Assembly (NCBI GenBank): GCA_977006965.1
Contig: OZ345366.1
Span: 2,666,001-2,730,000, forward strand
Source: Phymatolithon calcareum
Taxonomy: Eukaryota; Rhodophyta; Florideophyceae; Hapalidiales
Direction: 5' to 3'
Length of the DNA stretch: 64,000 bases
Shown: piece after piece, positions 47,152 to 57,279 of the stretch
Position numbering within the stretch: the stretch's first letter is position 1
How the letters are laid out: the number at the start of each line of letters is the position of its first letter
Notes under the pieces: generated by a model
The model's database searches: none
Told to the model about the DNA's origin: nothing
Seen by the model: the letters and a program-made list of their open reading frames with translations, nothing else
Translations under genes and position numbers: made by a program

Positions 47152-48164
47152 CGACTCAGCATTTGGCAGTGCCTTGTCGCCTTTCTGTGAAGCCCTTGTT
47201 CACGCGAGATCGTCTCGGTGCCTCATATGGAACCACCCCAGTTGCTTCGGGTGCAATCGTCTAATGACGAGCGGCAGGCAGAGAAGAAGTGTGTTTACAA
47301 TTAGCTAGCAGGACTAACGTCCTGCCGTAATCTAAGTAAAGGTAATAATAGAAGCACTTCTTGCTAGCCCCATAGGGGAATAAGCATTCATTGTATATCG
47401 GCGCTTCATCAGTCTTCTGACAAACTTTCGCGCTAGAATATCCGTCCTAACCCTGGGCCGCAAGATGCGACACATGGCTCTGCTCCTTACCGGGCTTATT
47501 AAATATTAGTAAAGACGAAGAAATGTGAGAAAAAATGGGATTACAGTGACTTTCGCTTAAAAGACACTTGTTCCTGCGGGCGATAGTCGCCATTTTCATA
47601 TTATTGTGTTCGCCTCTCGTTCCTTCTGATCTGGATATCGCGTAGTATTGGTTCCAGAGATAATGCCAGTGCGAAAGCCATGAATTTCAGCGTCACTGGG
47701 AAAATCCATCGTTTGAACAACGAGATCAATGATGACTGGAAATTCCGATATTTATCTTAATATCGCACCTGTCATAGAACGTCGGTTCTTATGTCTGGTA
47801 TTCTATTTAAGCCCCTAGCATGTACTCGATTGTTTTTGATATCTTTTGCTAAATGTTTCCGAAGCGTTGCTTCTTCTTTCAGTACAGGCCTTCTTCACTC
47901 TGCATACTTTCAAAAATATTTTGCTGAAGAACAAAAGCTAACCTAATGCCTTCTTGGTTATCGCTTTATCTTCTTCTTTGAGTTCTTAGGCTGATAGTTT
48001 GCGCTCCAGAATCTCCACATGCTGTCTGACTTTGTTTCCGAATCATTCCGGGAAAGTGATAGTCCGTTTGCAGGATTCTGTGAAGAGGTTTTCAACAAAT
48101 TGTTTCTCAATATATTTTTTGGTTAAGCTGAATTAGAAAAGTACCAGTCACGAAATAGACGCTT
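47152..48164. other. Tract between hAT copy 1 and the next MITE
   Basis: No gene is recognisable. The minus-strand reading directly beside the hAT element may continue the broken frame at 45637-45976, but it contains stops. Confidence 0.4.
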
Positions 48165-48432
48165 TGACCAGTTTCTAGGTCCGCTCGTATCTTGTGCCCA
48201 TTTACGGGCACATTGCCCGAAAATATTCTTTTCAATTCTTGTTTTTCTCATCTTTTACGAAATTGTTTTGAAAATCATGGTCTCTCTGCCCTCTCTTTTC
48301 GCGAAGACTGCAAACTTTCCCGCAATTTTTCGATGACGGCAAATCCAAGACAAATTGCTGTCGGCGCTGGATTCGCGTCTAAGCCTATTCCAAAGTCAGC
48401 GTAGTCCACCTGTGGTGCACTTTAATGGATAG

Positions 48433-49130
48433 ACATCCCGATCGACGTACCGAACGACCTACCAGGAGTGCTATATATAAGGGACAGAACTGTGCGGTTG
48501 AGATGCCTGCGAGTTATTTTCAACAGAGTTCCTTTGTGGAGAAAGTCCATTCTGGCGAAATACTTTGGGGCTGGTGCTGTGGTGGAGCTTATCGTGTTGC
48601 AACGTATACTACGGACTATGAAGATGGATCAAGAAACGGAATATGAATGCAAAAGACTTACTCGGGCCCTGACAGGGAGAGAAATTCGGATTAAGGAGAT
48701 ATTAGAAGGAGAGTAGAGAGATGAGTATCGAAAACATCGAGAAGCTGCCCTGTTACTCAACTTGAGGCTTTGTAGCGCCTCGTGGTTCGTGTGAGCACAG
48801 CGCCACATTGCGGGATTATTTTCTCCCTGCAACCGAGCATCCTCTCTGCTCCCTCCCGCCCCAGGTCCCCAAGGTGAACAGCCTCTGCTCAGTTGGTGGT
48901 GCATGGCCGTTCTTAGATTGAGTTTGAGTGCAAGAGACTCACAGGAGCTCTTGTTGGGAGAGAATTACGAATCAAGAACGTTTTGAGCAGCCAGATGACT
49001 ATAGCGTAGAGATTATGCAAGAGCTGCCCCGTTACTCCAAGGTGAGGCTTTGGGAGCTCTCAAAAATAAAATCATCAAATATCCTTTGGGAGCTTTTAAA
49101 ATAAAATCAATATATATCCCCTTTAATGGA
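48433..49130 (+). mobile_element. Retroposon inserted into MITE copy X, 13-bp target duplication
   Basis: CTTTAATGGATAG occurs at 48420-48432 and 49131-49143, bounding a 698-bp insertion. The uninterrupted MITE at 51091-51859 provides the empty site (GTGCACTTAATGTATAGAG). The insert contains a TATATATAAGG box near 48470 and two tandem, diverged copies of the short peptide unit (ECKRLT.AL.GRE.RIK). It ends in AAAATAAAATC repeats. Tail and duplication length indicate a non-LTR (SINE- or LINE-mobilised) element. Another copy lies at 41279-41720. Confidence 0.8.
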
Positions 49131-49434
49131 TAGAGCTTCCCCATTTTTCGCAGCAAAAAATTGCGTTTCACAGCAATTTTTCACTCATAAATGGGCTCAT
49201 CCAACGAAGAGTCTCCATATGGCTTTCGCAGCCATGGCGTAGCGTGTTCACAGAGTAAAGGCCTGTCACTTGCGGGATACTGTATGTAACAAACCAAGGC
49301 ATAATAAGCGGTCCCATAAGGAAACTTGTCCAGTCCCAACGGCCCTCTTAGATTTCATTTTACCAATAGATGAAGTTACTTTCTGACCCGGCAAAAATCA
49401 GCTGCCCCACTTGGCCAATGCTGACAGAACAGAG

Positions 49435-49527
49435 CAATGTCATAACACCACGGGTGCTTCGTTGTCATTTTAGAGTTTGCCATATTTACTAAAATGACAA
49501 CGAAGCACCCGTGGTGTTATGACATTG
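49435..49527. repeat. Perfect inverted repeat, 38-bp arms
   Basis: Arms 49435-49472 and 49490-49527 are exact reverse complements (outer end CAATGTCATAACACC) with a 17-base loop. It arises at the right end of MITE copy X, where the terminal repeat is duplicated in inverted form. A transcript across it would form a 38-bp duplex. Confidence 0.9.
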
Positions 49528-50005
49528 CTGTGGTCATTTTAGACATTTTTTCTAAAAAGTACAAAGCACCCACTCCGCGGAGTTTCGCGTAATTCATCTT
49601 TCTCATTGGATGGCTGGAATTTGTCCTTGTGAATGGTTCATTTTAAGGGAACTGTATTTTGCTGGCAGATTACGCTGCGATGCAATGTGTCCGCAACTGT
49701 TATGATATGATAGCCCTACCCGCGACTACAGTACTGTATTACCACGCATCATTACAGTGGCTGATACTGTACCTATGATATATGGTGAGAAATTCTGATA
49801 CATCTCATCATCGTCATCAATAAATTCGATGATACGAATCCACACATCCATGCCCCACATGCGGTATATCTAAAAAAAAATTATGGTCCTATATCATAAG
49901 CATTGGAGCTCGATTCCAGCTTTGCAACATGCGCCTCACGTGCCTGAGCTATTCGGTCCCGCCTCGCAGTGCCGGCACAAGTGGCCGTACACGGCCCTCT
50001 TCGCA

Positions 50006-50926
50006 ATGACGAACGCAACTCAAGTCTCCGTCGGCGCCGCCACGGGTTCCTTCCTAGCACTGTTCGCGGTGTCGCTCCTTGGTGCCCTCTTCCCGCTTCT
50101 ACTCGCCCGTCGGCTACGGTCCCACACGTTCTTCGTGCTAGCCGATGCGTTTGCAGCCGGCATTTTGACTGCGGCTTCGTTCGTACATCTCCTTCCGTCC
50201 GCCTTCCACGCGCTGCCGCACTCTAACTTCCCGTGGGCCGGCCTGTTTGCGCTGCTCGGAGCTGTTGCAGTTTATCTACTGGATGGATTGGCGGCCGCTG
50301 GACGCTCCGCCCGCAGTGGCACGCGCACCGCTCTGGTGCTTGCCGCGGCGCTATCGCTGCATGCGCTCATCGAAGGCTTGGCGCTAGGTGCCTCCGCGAT
50401 GCGACGAAGGGCATTTGGCACGATTTTGATCGCAATTTTGCTGCATAAGGCGTTTGCAGCTTTGAGTCTTGGTGCAGCACTCATGGGCTCCGGGGCGTCG
50501 TGGATCACCTGTGTGCTACTTGCGGTTGCTTTTGCAGCGGTAACTCCCCTTGGTGCGCTGGGCGGGCTTACGCTCGTACGGCGTGCGCTGAGTGCGGGCG
50601 CAGCAAAGCGTACCTCTGCAGGGCTGACCGCCGCCTCTGCTGGCGTATTCGCTTATGTTGCGTTTGCGGAGCTTTTGCAGCACCGTCCGCACGAGGTTCA
50701 AAACACCGATGAGGACGTGGAGAACGGAAGTACTACGTATGGGACATGCCCGACATGCTCGACCTGCGATATTCTTTCAAACGGAACGGGAAAGGACGTC
50801 CCACTACTCCAGTCATCGTTCGAACCAGCGCAAGTCCCCGTTGAGCAACCGTGGGAGCCGCTGGCGCGATGCGTTGTGTTCTTATCCGCAGCTGCGGCTA
50901 TGTCCGTGCTCGCCATCTGGACATGA
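50006..50926 (+). CDS. ZIP-family metal transporter
   Basis: From the ATG at 50006 the protein has 306 residues and about eight membrane segments. H61 in SFVHLLP and the signature LSLHALIEGLALG (H119, E123) mark the fourth segment, and LLHKAF (H147) the fifth. These are the metal-site histidines of ZIP transporters. E212 and H217 lie in the next helix region. A loop near 237-244 has a C..C..C cluster (TCPTCSTC), a likely cytosolic or lumenal metal-sensing site, ahead of the last segment. Expected role: zinc or iron import into the cytosol. An upstream in-frame ATG at 49883 would add 41 residues with no membrane character. It is intronless, and a MITE lies between it and RF1. Confidence 0.88.
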   Translation: MTNATQVSVGAATGSFLALFAVSLLGALFPLLLARRLRSHTFFVLADAFAAGILTAASFVHLLPSAFHALPHSNFPWAGLFALLGAVAVYLLDGLAAAGRSARSGTRTALVLAAALSLHALIEGLALGASAMRRRAFGTILIAILLHKAFAALSLGAALMGSGASWITCVLLAVAFAAVTPLGALGGLTLVRRALSAGAAKRTSAGLTAASAGVFAYVAFAELLQHRPHEVQNTDEDVENGSTTYGTCPTCSTCDILSNGTGKDVPLLQSSFEPAQVPVEQPWEPLARCVVFLSAAAAMSVLAIWT

Positions 50927-51090
50927 AACCTACTTCGCCTGCCGTCCGCGCGGTGCACAGGCGCCGATTTTCCGCGGCTTTCATTGTGAAATGTTATGAT
51001 ATCCTTCATGAGGCCCTAATTATCCCTTCACACATGTCCTTCCTGATCAGGGGGGCCAATCCCTTTGGCCCAGTTGTCTACATTCTAATA

Positions 51091-51859
51091 AGAGGAAATT
51101 ACTAAAATGACCACGTAGTTTGCTGTATTTACTAAAATGACCACGAGGCACCTATGGAATTATGATATCGATCATTTCTGTCAGCACTCCGCTCACGGTC
51201 CAGTTTCTAGGTCCGTGCGTACCTTGTGCTCATTTACAGTGATATGAGGTGCCGTAGCCCGAAAATATTCTTTACAATTCTTGGTTTTCCCATCTTTTAC
51301 GAAATTGTTTTGCAAATCATGGTCTATCTGCCCTATCTTTTCGCGAAGACAGCAAACTTTCCCTCAATTTTTGGATGACGGCAAATCCAACACAAATTTC
51401 TGCCTGCGCTGTCTTCGCGTCTTAGCCCTATTCCAAAGTCAGTTTTGTCCACCCGTGGTGCACTTAATGTATAGAGATTCGAAATTTTTCGCAGCACACA
51501 ATTAATTGCGTTTCACAGCTATTTTGTCACTCAAAAATGGGCTCATCCAACCAAGAGTCTCCATGTCGCTTTCGCATCCATCACGTAGCGTGTTCACCGA
51601 GCAAAGGCCTGTCACGTGCGGGATACTGTACGTAACAAACCAAGGCATAATAAGCGGTCATGTATGGAACTTGTCCAGCCCCAACGGCCCTCTTAGATTT
51701 CATTTTACCAATAGATAAAGTTATTTTCTGGTCCGGCAAAAATCAGCTGACCCACTTGCACAATGCTGACAGAACAGAGCAATGTCATAACACTACGGGT
51801 GCTTCGTGGTCATTTTCGTAAATATGTCAAACTACGTGGTCATTTTAGTAATTTCCTCT
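51091..51859 (+). mobile_element. MITE-like element, copy Y, intact
   Basis: A 769-bp element with long imperfect inverted ends. The left end AGAGGAAATTACTAAAATGA continues CCACGTAGTTTG and pairs with the right end over about 100 bp. It is flanked by TCTAATA at 51084-51090 and 51860-51866. Long inverted ends and a 7-9 bp duplication suggest a Mutator-like or related DNA element, but superfamily is not assigned. No coding frame. Its right edge is 20 bp from the longest possible RF1 start and 170 bp from the preferred one. Confidence 0.75.
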
Positions 51860-52029
51860 TCTAATAAACGGCTCTCATCGTGAGAGCAGCTTTTGTTCCA
51901 GCTCTTTCAATGTGTATCATATTAGCGCGTTTCACAAAAGACAATATTTTTGGGAAAATACAATTACGATCGAGGATCTCGGTGCACTCGTGCCCCGCCG
52001 AATTCGGCACTCGTCGACGTCCCGACGAT

Positions 52030-53244
52030 ATGCGCGCCACTGCCGCCGCGCTTTGCGCATTACGCGGTGTCGCGGCCGCTGATGTATGGGCGTTGTACTC
52101 GCGCGTCGCGCCAGTGGCGATTTCTCCTCGCCGAGGGGCGCTGTCATTCTCCCGCGGCGCGGTCGGCACCCTCCTTGAACGCGTGCGTGCCGCAGAGGAG
52201 GCAATGGCAGGCGCGGCAGAAGTGCGGGACGGACCAGACGCCTGTGCCGAGCTGCGCTCTCTCGCAGACGCGGAGATCGCATCCCTGCGCTCCAATGGAG
52301 CAGCTGATGCCGCGCAATTAATCCTGTTACTCGCCGACGCCGCGGACGGGGACGACGCAGAAGAGGACGAAGCAGACACCAAAGGCGCTCTGCTGGAAGT
52401 GCGCGCCGGTGCCGGTGGGTCTGAGGCATCGCTATTTGTCGGCGATCTCGTCGGGATGTATGAGAGGCTAGCCGCGCGACAAAGGTGGCGCGTGCGCCGG
52501 CTGGCAACCTCGACGACCAATGTCGGCGGCTTGCGCGAGGCAGTGCTCTCCGTGGAGGGCCGTCATGTGTACGACCGACTGCGCGGCGAGGCCGGAGTGC
52601 ACCGCGTGCAACGCGTCCCGGCCACCGAGTCGCAGGGCCGTGTGCACACCAGTACGGCCACTGTGGCCGTTCTGCGAGCGACGACGCCGCGACGCGGCGA
52701 GATGGAACTAGACCCCGCGGAAGTGCGCATCGACGTCTACCGCGCGTCGGGCGCGGGCGGACAGCATGTGAATACCACCGAGTCCGCCGTGCGTGCTACG
52801 CATATACCGACTGGGCTCGTGGCCACCAGTCAGGAGGATCGGTCGCAGCACCGTAACCGCGCGATCGCCATGGAGAGCCTGCGTGCACGTGTGGCGGCAA
52901 AGCTGCGCGCGGACGTGGAGAAGAGGAGGTCGATGGAGCGAAGGAAGCAGTTGGGTGCTTCGAGCGGGGAACGGAGCGATAGAATTAGGACGTATAACTT
53001 CCCGCAAAACAGGGTTACCGACCATCGTATTGTGCCGGACCCCGCGCTTGTCGGCCTTATCCCGAGCGCACGGGATGCGATTGGGGAGAAAAGTGCACCT
53101 CTGGCTGCCGTGCTTCGTGGTGAGGCGGAGCTTGATCGAGTGATGGACGCCGTTGCAAGAGTGAGAGAGCTTGAAAAAGTACAGAGGCTCGTGCTGCGGG
53201 CAGAGCAGGATCCTGAGGGCGTGTTGGCAGGATTAGGAGGCTGA
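52030..53244 (+). CDS. Bacterial-type peptide chain release factor 1 (organellar)
   Basis: From the ATG at 52030 the protein has 404 residues, the usual size. Domain 2 has the RF1 codon-reading tripeptide P197-A198-T199 within [14 protein letters not shown], specific for UAA/UAG and unlike the SPF of RF2. Domain 3 has the catalytic GGQ at 243-245 ([13 protein letters not shown]), followed by RSQHRNRA.A and [12 protein letters not shown]. It releases finished proteins from organelle ribosomes. An alanine- and arginine-rich N-terminal stretch could target mitochondrion or plastid; I cannot choose. The frame is open back to 51880, but that lead is AT-rich and unlike the rest, so the later start is preferred. 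It is intronless and GC-rich. Likely polyadenylation signals (AATAAATAAA) lie near 53530. Confidence 0.92.
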   Translation: MRATAAALCALRGVAAADVWALYSRVAPVAISPRRGALSFSRGAVGTLLERVRAAEEAMAGAAEVRDGPDACAELRSLADAEIASLRSNGAADAAQLILLLADAADGDDAEEDEADTKGALLEVRAGAGGSEASLFVGDLVGMYERLAARQRWRVRRLATSTTNVGGLREAVLSVEGRHVYDRLRGEAGVHRVQRVPATESQGRVHTSTATVAVLRATTPRRGEMELDPAEVRIDVYRASGAGGQHVNTTESAVRATHIPTGLVATSQEDRSQHRNRAIAMESLRARVAAKLRADVEKRRSMERRKQLGASSGERSDRIRTYNFPQNRVTDHRIVPDPALVGLIPSARDAIGEKSAPLAAVLRGEAELDRVMDAVARVRELEKVQRLVLRAEQDPEGVLAGLGG

Positions 53245-54315
53245 AGCTTCGGTTTTGTACAAGTGAATCTGTAGGTATCTATGTAAAAGGTAGGCTAGAG
53301 AGCTGTGGCAGTGACATCGTGCCTTTTTGGGAACAGAGCCGGAGGAACGTGGAACGTGAACTCTCCGGTGTGGGAAGCGCTTTGTGAGAATCACAGGAAC
53401 TGGCGTTGCAGGACGACGGAGTAGTTTGCAACTAGAGGTTTCTGATGTGCTTCGGCGTAGGAGGCACTCAAAGTCACGAAAAGACGATGCGAAGCTGCTG
53501 TCAACGAGCTCATGCTTTGCTAGCAATCAAATAAATAAAACTTCTACTGCTTAGCTAAGAAAGTGGAACCCCTGGAAGCACCAAGGCTCGCTATTGTACA
53601 TCCGCGTGCTGACGCACATGCAGATCGAATCGACTTGCCAGTGAATCCATATCGTCTGTCATATTGAGCTGATAGCACCGGTCCCTGATAGTCTAACAGC
53701 GTCTGATAGGAACGTACATGGTCGGCTTTCTTCATCGGGTGGCAAGCAAGGATGGCTTACAGTATTTTCTTTAGAGTCTTGTGCCATTCGGAAAGGATCG
53801 ATTGTCTACACTAAACGCGCTGCGAGTGGACGCAGTCTTCAAATATGATTCTACTGTACTGTATAGTGAGTGATTGCTCATCGTAACTCTTCTTTGCTCC
53901 TATAAGTTTCCCTCTCACGAAGCTTCGTGACAATCTTTTTCCATGTTGAGAGGTTGACTTGAATTTCGCAGACTCGGAGACCTTCGAGTCGTTCCTTGTT
54001 CAAGGATATGCATAGTTTTTCGTAAAAATACCCGTCCGTATCAAACATCTTTAGCAAGATACTGTACTGTACAGGCCCAAATCGTCCTCTGGGTCGTCGG
54101 AAACATTAAGCAGCGTTTACTAATCCTCTTTCTTCTCATTCGCTACGCATACGAATGTGTGTGCTCCGTTAATGCTTCATGCCTAGCATCCACCGGTCAC
54201 ACATTTGGAGACCAATGTTTCACATGTCAACGCGTAGAAGAAGTTCTGTCAAAATGAATGAGTTTAACGCACAATAATTTGAAAAACTATTACCCACGCA
54301 GCCCGGTCCTCTAGC
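53245..54315. other. Intergenic tract between RF1 and the HEAT protein gene
   Basis: No gene seen. It contains the RF1 3' end and three TACTGTAC-type motifs near 53851-53863 and 54061-54074. Confidence 0.5.
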
Positions 54316-55152
54316 TCATTCTGAAGGAACTTTCGGACCCCCCTCAAGCTGCTCCACATGATTTCTGGCCATTTCCTTGACGTAGCCAAAACCGGACTCC
54401 TCATCATCATCTCCACCTTCCCCAGCAAGTTCCTTCAATTTCGCGATAACCTCAGCCTTCCGCTCCGGCGTCCCATTCTGCCCAATCTGCGCCACGGCAC
54501 CGACGGCCACTGCGCCTATCGCCACATCAAGGCCCTCTCCCAACAATTTGCCCAAAATCTCGAAAGCCGCCTTATTTCCGGGCAGCACGTTGCCATCCTT
54601 ATCCTTCGCGTCGCATCCCAGAGTGCCAAGACATCCAATAGCGGCGATCTTTGTGACCGGATCCCCACCAACGATTGCCTCTCGCAACGCTGTGACGGCG
54701 TCCGAGGGGAATTCCGCGCGCATGTCGGGATGGAACAATGCTGCCGCCGCGAGCGCCTTTGCGCAACTTGCTCGCACCGTCAGGTCGCCCGTCTCGCGCA
54801 GCATACCTGTCACGGACATCACGGCTGGCGCCCCTGCCATGCCGAGCGCTTGCACGGCGGCGCGGCGATGTGAAGTGTCTGAGACGCTGAGCAATTCGAG
54901 GAGGCGCGCTATGGTGTTCGCGTCCGCGATCGCGGCGAGAGAGGAGCTTGCTGCATGGCGCAGTGCTTGATTCTTGTGGGATAGTCGGGAGAAAAGCTTT
55001 TCTATCTCTGCCTCTGTCGGTGGCGCTGGGGCGGCGGGAGCACACATACGTGTACGGCGCGCGGTTTGAGACCTGGCACCGAGTCCCGTGCAAAGCGATG
55101 GGTGGGAACGATGATGGGCGCCCACGGGTACAGAAGCGGCAAAGGATGCCAT
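54316..55152 (-). CDS. PBS-lyase HEAT-like repeat protein, probably plastid-targeted
   Basis: From the ATG at 55152 the protein has 278 residues. The first 45 are rich in Ser, Ala, Arg and His and poor in acidic residues, like a transit peptide. Then come at least four helical repeats in the E/Z (CpcE/NblB) HEAT style: ALRHAASSSLAAI, SHRRAAVQALGMAG, VRASCAKALAAAAL and KIAAIGCLGTLG, followed by a fifth alanine-rich unit (VAVGAVAQIG). The last 40 residues are acidic. Relatives act on phycobilins, as bilin lyases, chaperones or degradation factors, or as scaffold proteins; no lyase-specific residue is identifiable, so no enzymatic role is claimed. The frame extends upstream to 55263, but the later Met precedes the transit-like sequence. 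It is divergent from the TPR gene, about 323 bp between starts. Confidence 0.8.
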   Translation of the reverse strand: MASFAASVPVGAHHRSHPSLCTGLGARSQTARRTRMCAPAAPAPPTEAEIEKLFSRLSHKNQALRHAASSSLAAIADANTIARLLELLSVSDTSHRRAAVQALGMAGAPAVMSVTGMLRETGDLTVRASCAKALAAAALFHPDMRAEFPSDAVTALREAIVGGDPVTKIAAIGCLGTLGCDAKDKDGNVLPGNKAAFEILGKLLGEGLDVAIGAVAVGAVAQIGQNGTPERKAEVIAKLKELAGEGGDDDEESGFGYVKEMARNHVEQLEGGPKVPSE

Positions 55153-55475
55153 TTCGCACGAGAAAAGGCGTGGAGTTTTATTCAGCGAAGTTCGTCGTGT
55201 CAAAATCAGGAATAACGCAACTTTCGGTAACCTTAATCGAACGAGCAAGGCTGGGACGATCACCTTTGCGTTGGGGACCGTGCATCAACGAGATTATGAG
55301 CTCAAGAATGGAGCCCTGCTTACTGTACGTAGCTTACAGACTGACGATAGTACAGTACAGCAGTTACAGCGATCAAACTTGTATGACGTGGGCTCTATTC
55401 ATCAGCCTGCCCACGAGTCTGCACGAAGCTGGAATCGAAAGGCAGACTTGGAACAGACCGATAGCCACTGCCGCC
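55153..55475. promoter_or_regulatory. Shared divergent promoter region
   Basis: The HEAT protein gene (minus) and the TPR gene (plus) start about 323 bp apart with no other gene between. The interval contains two or three TACTGTAC/GTACAGTAC motifs near 55321-55360. A bidirectional promoter is inferred from spacing only. Confidence 0.4.
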
Positions 55476-56147
55476 ATGTCGAAGACGAAGGAGGAGGGCG
55501 AGCTCGAATACGAGCGCCTTCGGATGGGAAAAATGAAGACCTCCGACGATGCTGATGCCAGCGACGAAAAATCGAAGCCCTCCCAAGACGACGTGAAGGA
55601 CGACACCAAAAGCAACAGCGAGTCCGATCTGGACGCGTCCATATCCGCCTCAGAAGCGGCAGAACACAAAGCACGCGGAAACGAGCTGTACAAGGCGAAA
55701 AATTACACCTCGGCCGTGGAGGCATATGCAACGGCCGCGTCCTCCGCGCACGCGGTGCCCGCGGACCGTGCCACCTATCTGGCCAACCTCGCCGCGGCAC
55801 ATCTTGCTCTCGACGCCCACAAGGAAACAATATCTGCGGCCTCGAAATGTCTAGAAATCGACCCCAAGTACCGCAAGGCTCGCGAGCGGCGCTTTGTCGC
55901 CCGTAAGAAGCTGGATGAATTTCGCGGCGCTGCGGAGGACGCGCGCGAACTCGGACTGCCCAACGCGCAGGTTGTCGCGCTGGAGATGCAGGCGAAGGAG
56001 AAGGAGGAGAAGGTGGCGGCAGAAGCAATGGAGCAACTGAAGGGACTTGGTAATTCATTGCTGTCCAACTTTGGACTTAGTCTTGACAACTTCAAGGCGG
56101 AAAAGGACCCCAACACCGGGTCGTACAGTATCCAAATGAAGCCGTAG
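55476..56147 (+). CDS. TTC1-like tetratricopeptide repeat protein
   Basis: The ATG at 55476 is in a strong context (GCCGCCATGTCG) and gives 223 residues. An acidic, serine-rich N-terminus leads into three TPR units (about 65-170), with ARGNELYKAKNYTSAVEAYA, YLANLAAAHLALDAH and SKCLEIDPKYRKARERR. The end, LKGLGNSLLSNFGLSLDNFK followed by NTGSYSIQMKP, is the TTC1 signature. TTC1 proteins are cytosolic co-chaperone-type adaptors that bind Hsp90 and G-alpha subunits in animals; a chaperone-adaptor role is inferred. It is intronless and ends 49 bp from the convergent TAF7 gene. The frame is open upstream to 54948, but that part is the antisense side of the HEAT gene. Confidence 0.88.
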   Translation: MSKTKEEGELEYERLRMGKMKTSDDADASDEKSKPSQDDVKDDTKSNSESDLDASISASEAAEHKARGNELYKAKNYTSAVEAYATAASSAHAVPADRATYLANLAAAHLALDAHKETISAASKCLEIDPKYRKARERRFVARKKLDEFRGAAEDARELGLPNAQVVALEMQAKEKEEKVAAEAMEQLKGLGNSLLSNFGLSLDNFKAEKDPNTGSYSIQMKP

Positions 56148-56196
56148 TGTAGTGAAGGTTTTGAGAGAAGTGATTATTTAAAGTTAGATATTTACA

Positions 56197-57279
56197 TTAA
56201 TTTAACGCGGCTCGTGCGGTTTCCAATTCCTTCAACGTCGCCTCCAGTTCCGGTACCTTTGCCAGAATACGCATCTTCAGTATTGGATTCGGAGCCTTGG
56301 CTGCCTGTTCTTGCACGCCGCGAATTTTACCCTTCTGTTCTTCAATTTTCCCATCCAGTGTCGTCCTTTCAATTCGCCGTCGCGCTTCCTCCGCCTCACG
56401 CTCCGCAGAGTCCCCACCTTCGAGCATCTCCTCCGCGAGCATGTCGGCAAACATGTCATCGTCGTCGTCATCATCCTCCTCGTCATCCACTGCAGGCGTG
56501 AGCGGCGCCGGCGTGAGAGGCACCGGTGTGAACGGCGCCGGTGTGGTAGGTGCCGGACTCGGACTGGCCATTGATCCGAACGCCGCTGGTGTTCCCGGCG
56601 CCGTGCCGGGCGCCGGACTTTGCGCGGGCGCGGGGAAGGGCGACATCGGAAACGGAGTCGAAGGTGCCGGCGAAGGAGCAGCCGACGTTGGCACGGGCTC
56701 CGGAACTTCCCCAGCATCCGCCTCAATGACGACGTCGTCGGCGTCGTCGGCAGGCGGTGGAGTGGGTTCTGTTTTCTTTCTATTAAAGTTGATCTTATTA
56801 TCCACAACAAATTTCATCTGGTTCTCAACGCTTTCCACCTGGTCCGCCGAGAATACCGTCGGCGGGACGTAAAATCGCTCTGCAGCCGCTCGAGCGCTGG
56901 GCGTCACGCCGTCAGGAAGTAGATAAGGCTCCGGACTGTCATGTGTCGGCGGCGGGTCGTCCGGCATGCGGACGACGAGCACCTGGTGCACGTCACCCGA
57001 CTTGAAGTACGTGCGTTTGTCGGCCGTTTTGTGCGTCTCTAATATACATGGAAAGTCGCACAAAACTGCAGGATAGCGTGTGCCGTTGAGAAGGAAGAAG
57101 GCGTCACGTTCGCTGGTGAAATGAACGCCGAATTTCAACTGCGATCCCGCTGCGTCACGCTTGCTCTTGCTGCCCAGGCCCAGACGCATTTGCGCGGATA
57201 GCGGCTCCGGAAGACGCAGGATGAACTGCTCTTCATCCTTCTCACGGGCATGCTTTGGCTTTCCGCTGCCGCTGTGCAT
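56197..57279 (-). CDS. TAF7: Transcription initiation factor TFIID subunit 7
   Basis: A 360-residue frame. The N-terminal TAFII55 domain (about 15-145) has EEQFILRLPEPLSAQMR, a FHFTSERDAFFLLNGTRYPA-like strand pair (here GVHFTSERDAFFLLNGTRYP), and the hallmark LCDFPCILETHKTADKRTYF, then KSGDVHQVLVV. A proline/alanine-rich low-complexity linker follows (about 190-265), then an acidic run of D and E (about 267-285) and a coiled-coil end. TAF7 sits on TAF1 in TFIID and controls the start of Pol II transcription. It is intronless and nuclear. It converges on the TTC1-like gene with 49 bp between stops, so the two 3' ends must overlap or be tightly processed. Confidence 0.92.
   Translation of the reverse strand: MHSGSGKPKHAREKDEEQFILRLPEPLSAQMRLGLGSKSKRDAAGSQLKFGVHFTSERDAFFLLNGTRYPAVLCDFPCILETHKTADKRTYFKSGDVHQVLVVRMPDDPPPTHDSPEPYLLPDGVTPSARAAAERFYVPPTVFSADQVESVENQMKFVVDNKINFNRKKTEPTPPPADDADDVVIEADAGEVPEPVPTSAAPSPAPSTPFPMSPFPAPAQSPAPGTAPGTPAAFGSMASPSPAPTTPAPFTPVPLTPAPLTPAVDDEEDDDDDDDMFADMLAEEMLEGGDSAEREAEEARRRIERTTLDGKIEEQKGKIRGVQEQAAKAPNPILKMRILAKVPELEATLKELETARAALN

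Larger units (their letters stand above)
48165..49555 (+). mobile_element. MITE-like element, copy X, split by a retroposon
   Basis: 48165-48432 and 49131-49480 align end to end with the intact element at 51091-51859. Shared blocks are TCGTATCTTGTGC, CATCTTTTACGAAATTGTTTTG, TCGCGAAGAC, AAATGGGCTCATCCAAC, GGCATAATAAGCGGTC and CAATGCTGACAGAACAGAGC. The left terminal repeat is missing. The right end has become a perfect fold-back (see 49435-49527). A 698-bp insertion divides it. Confidence 0.75.
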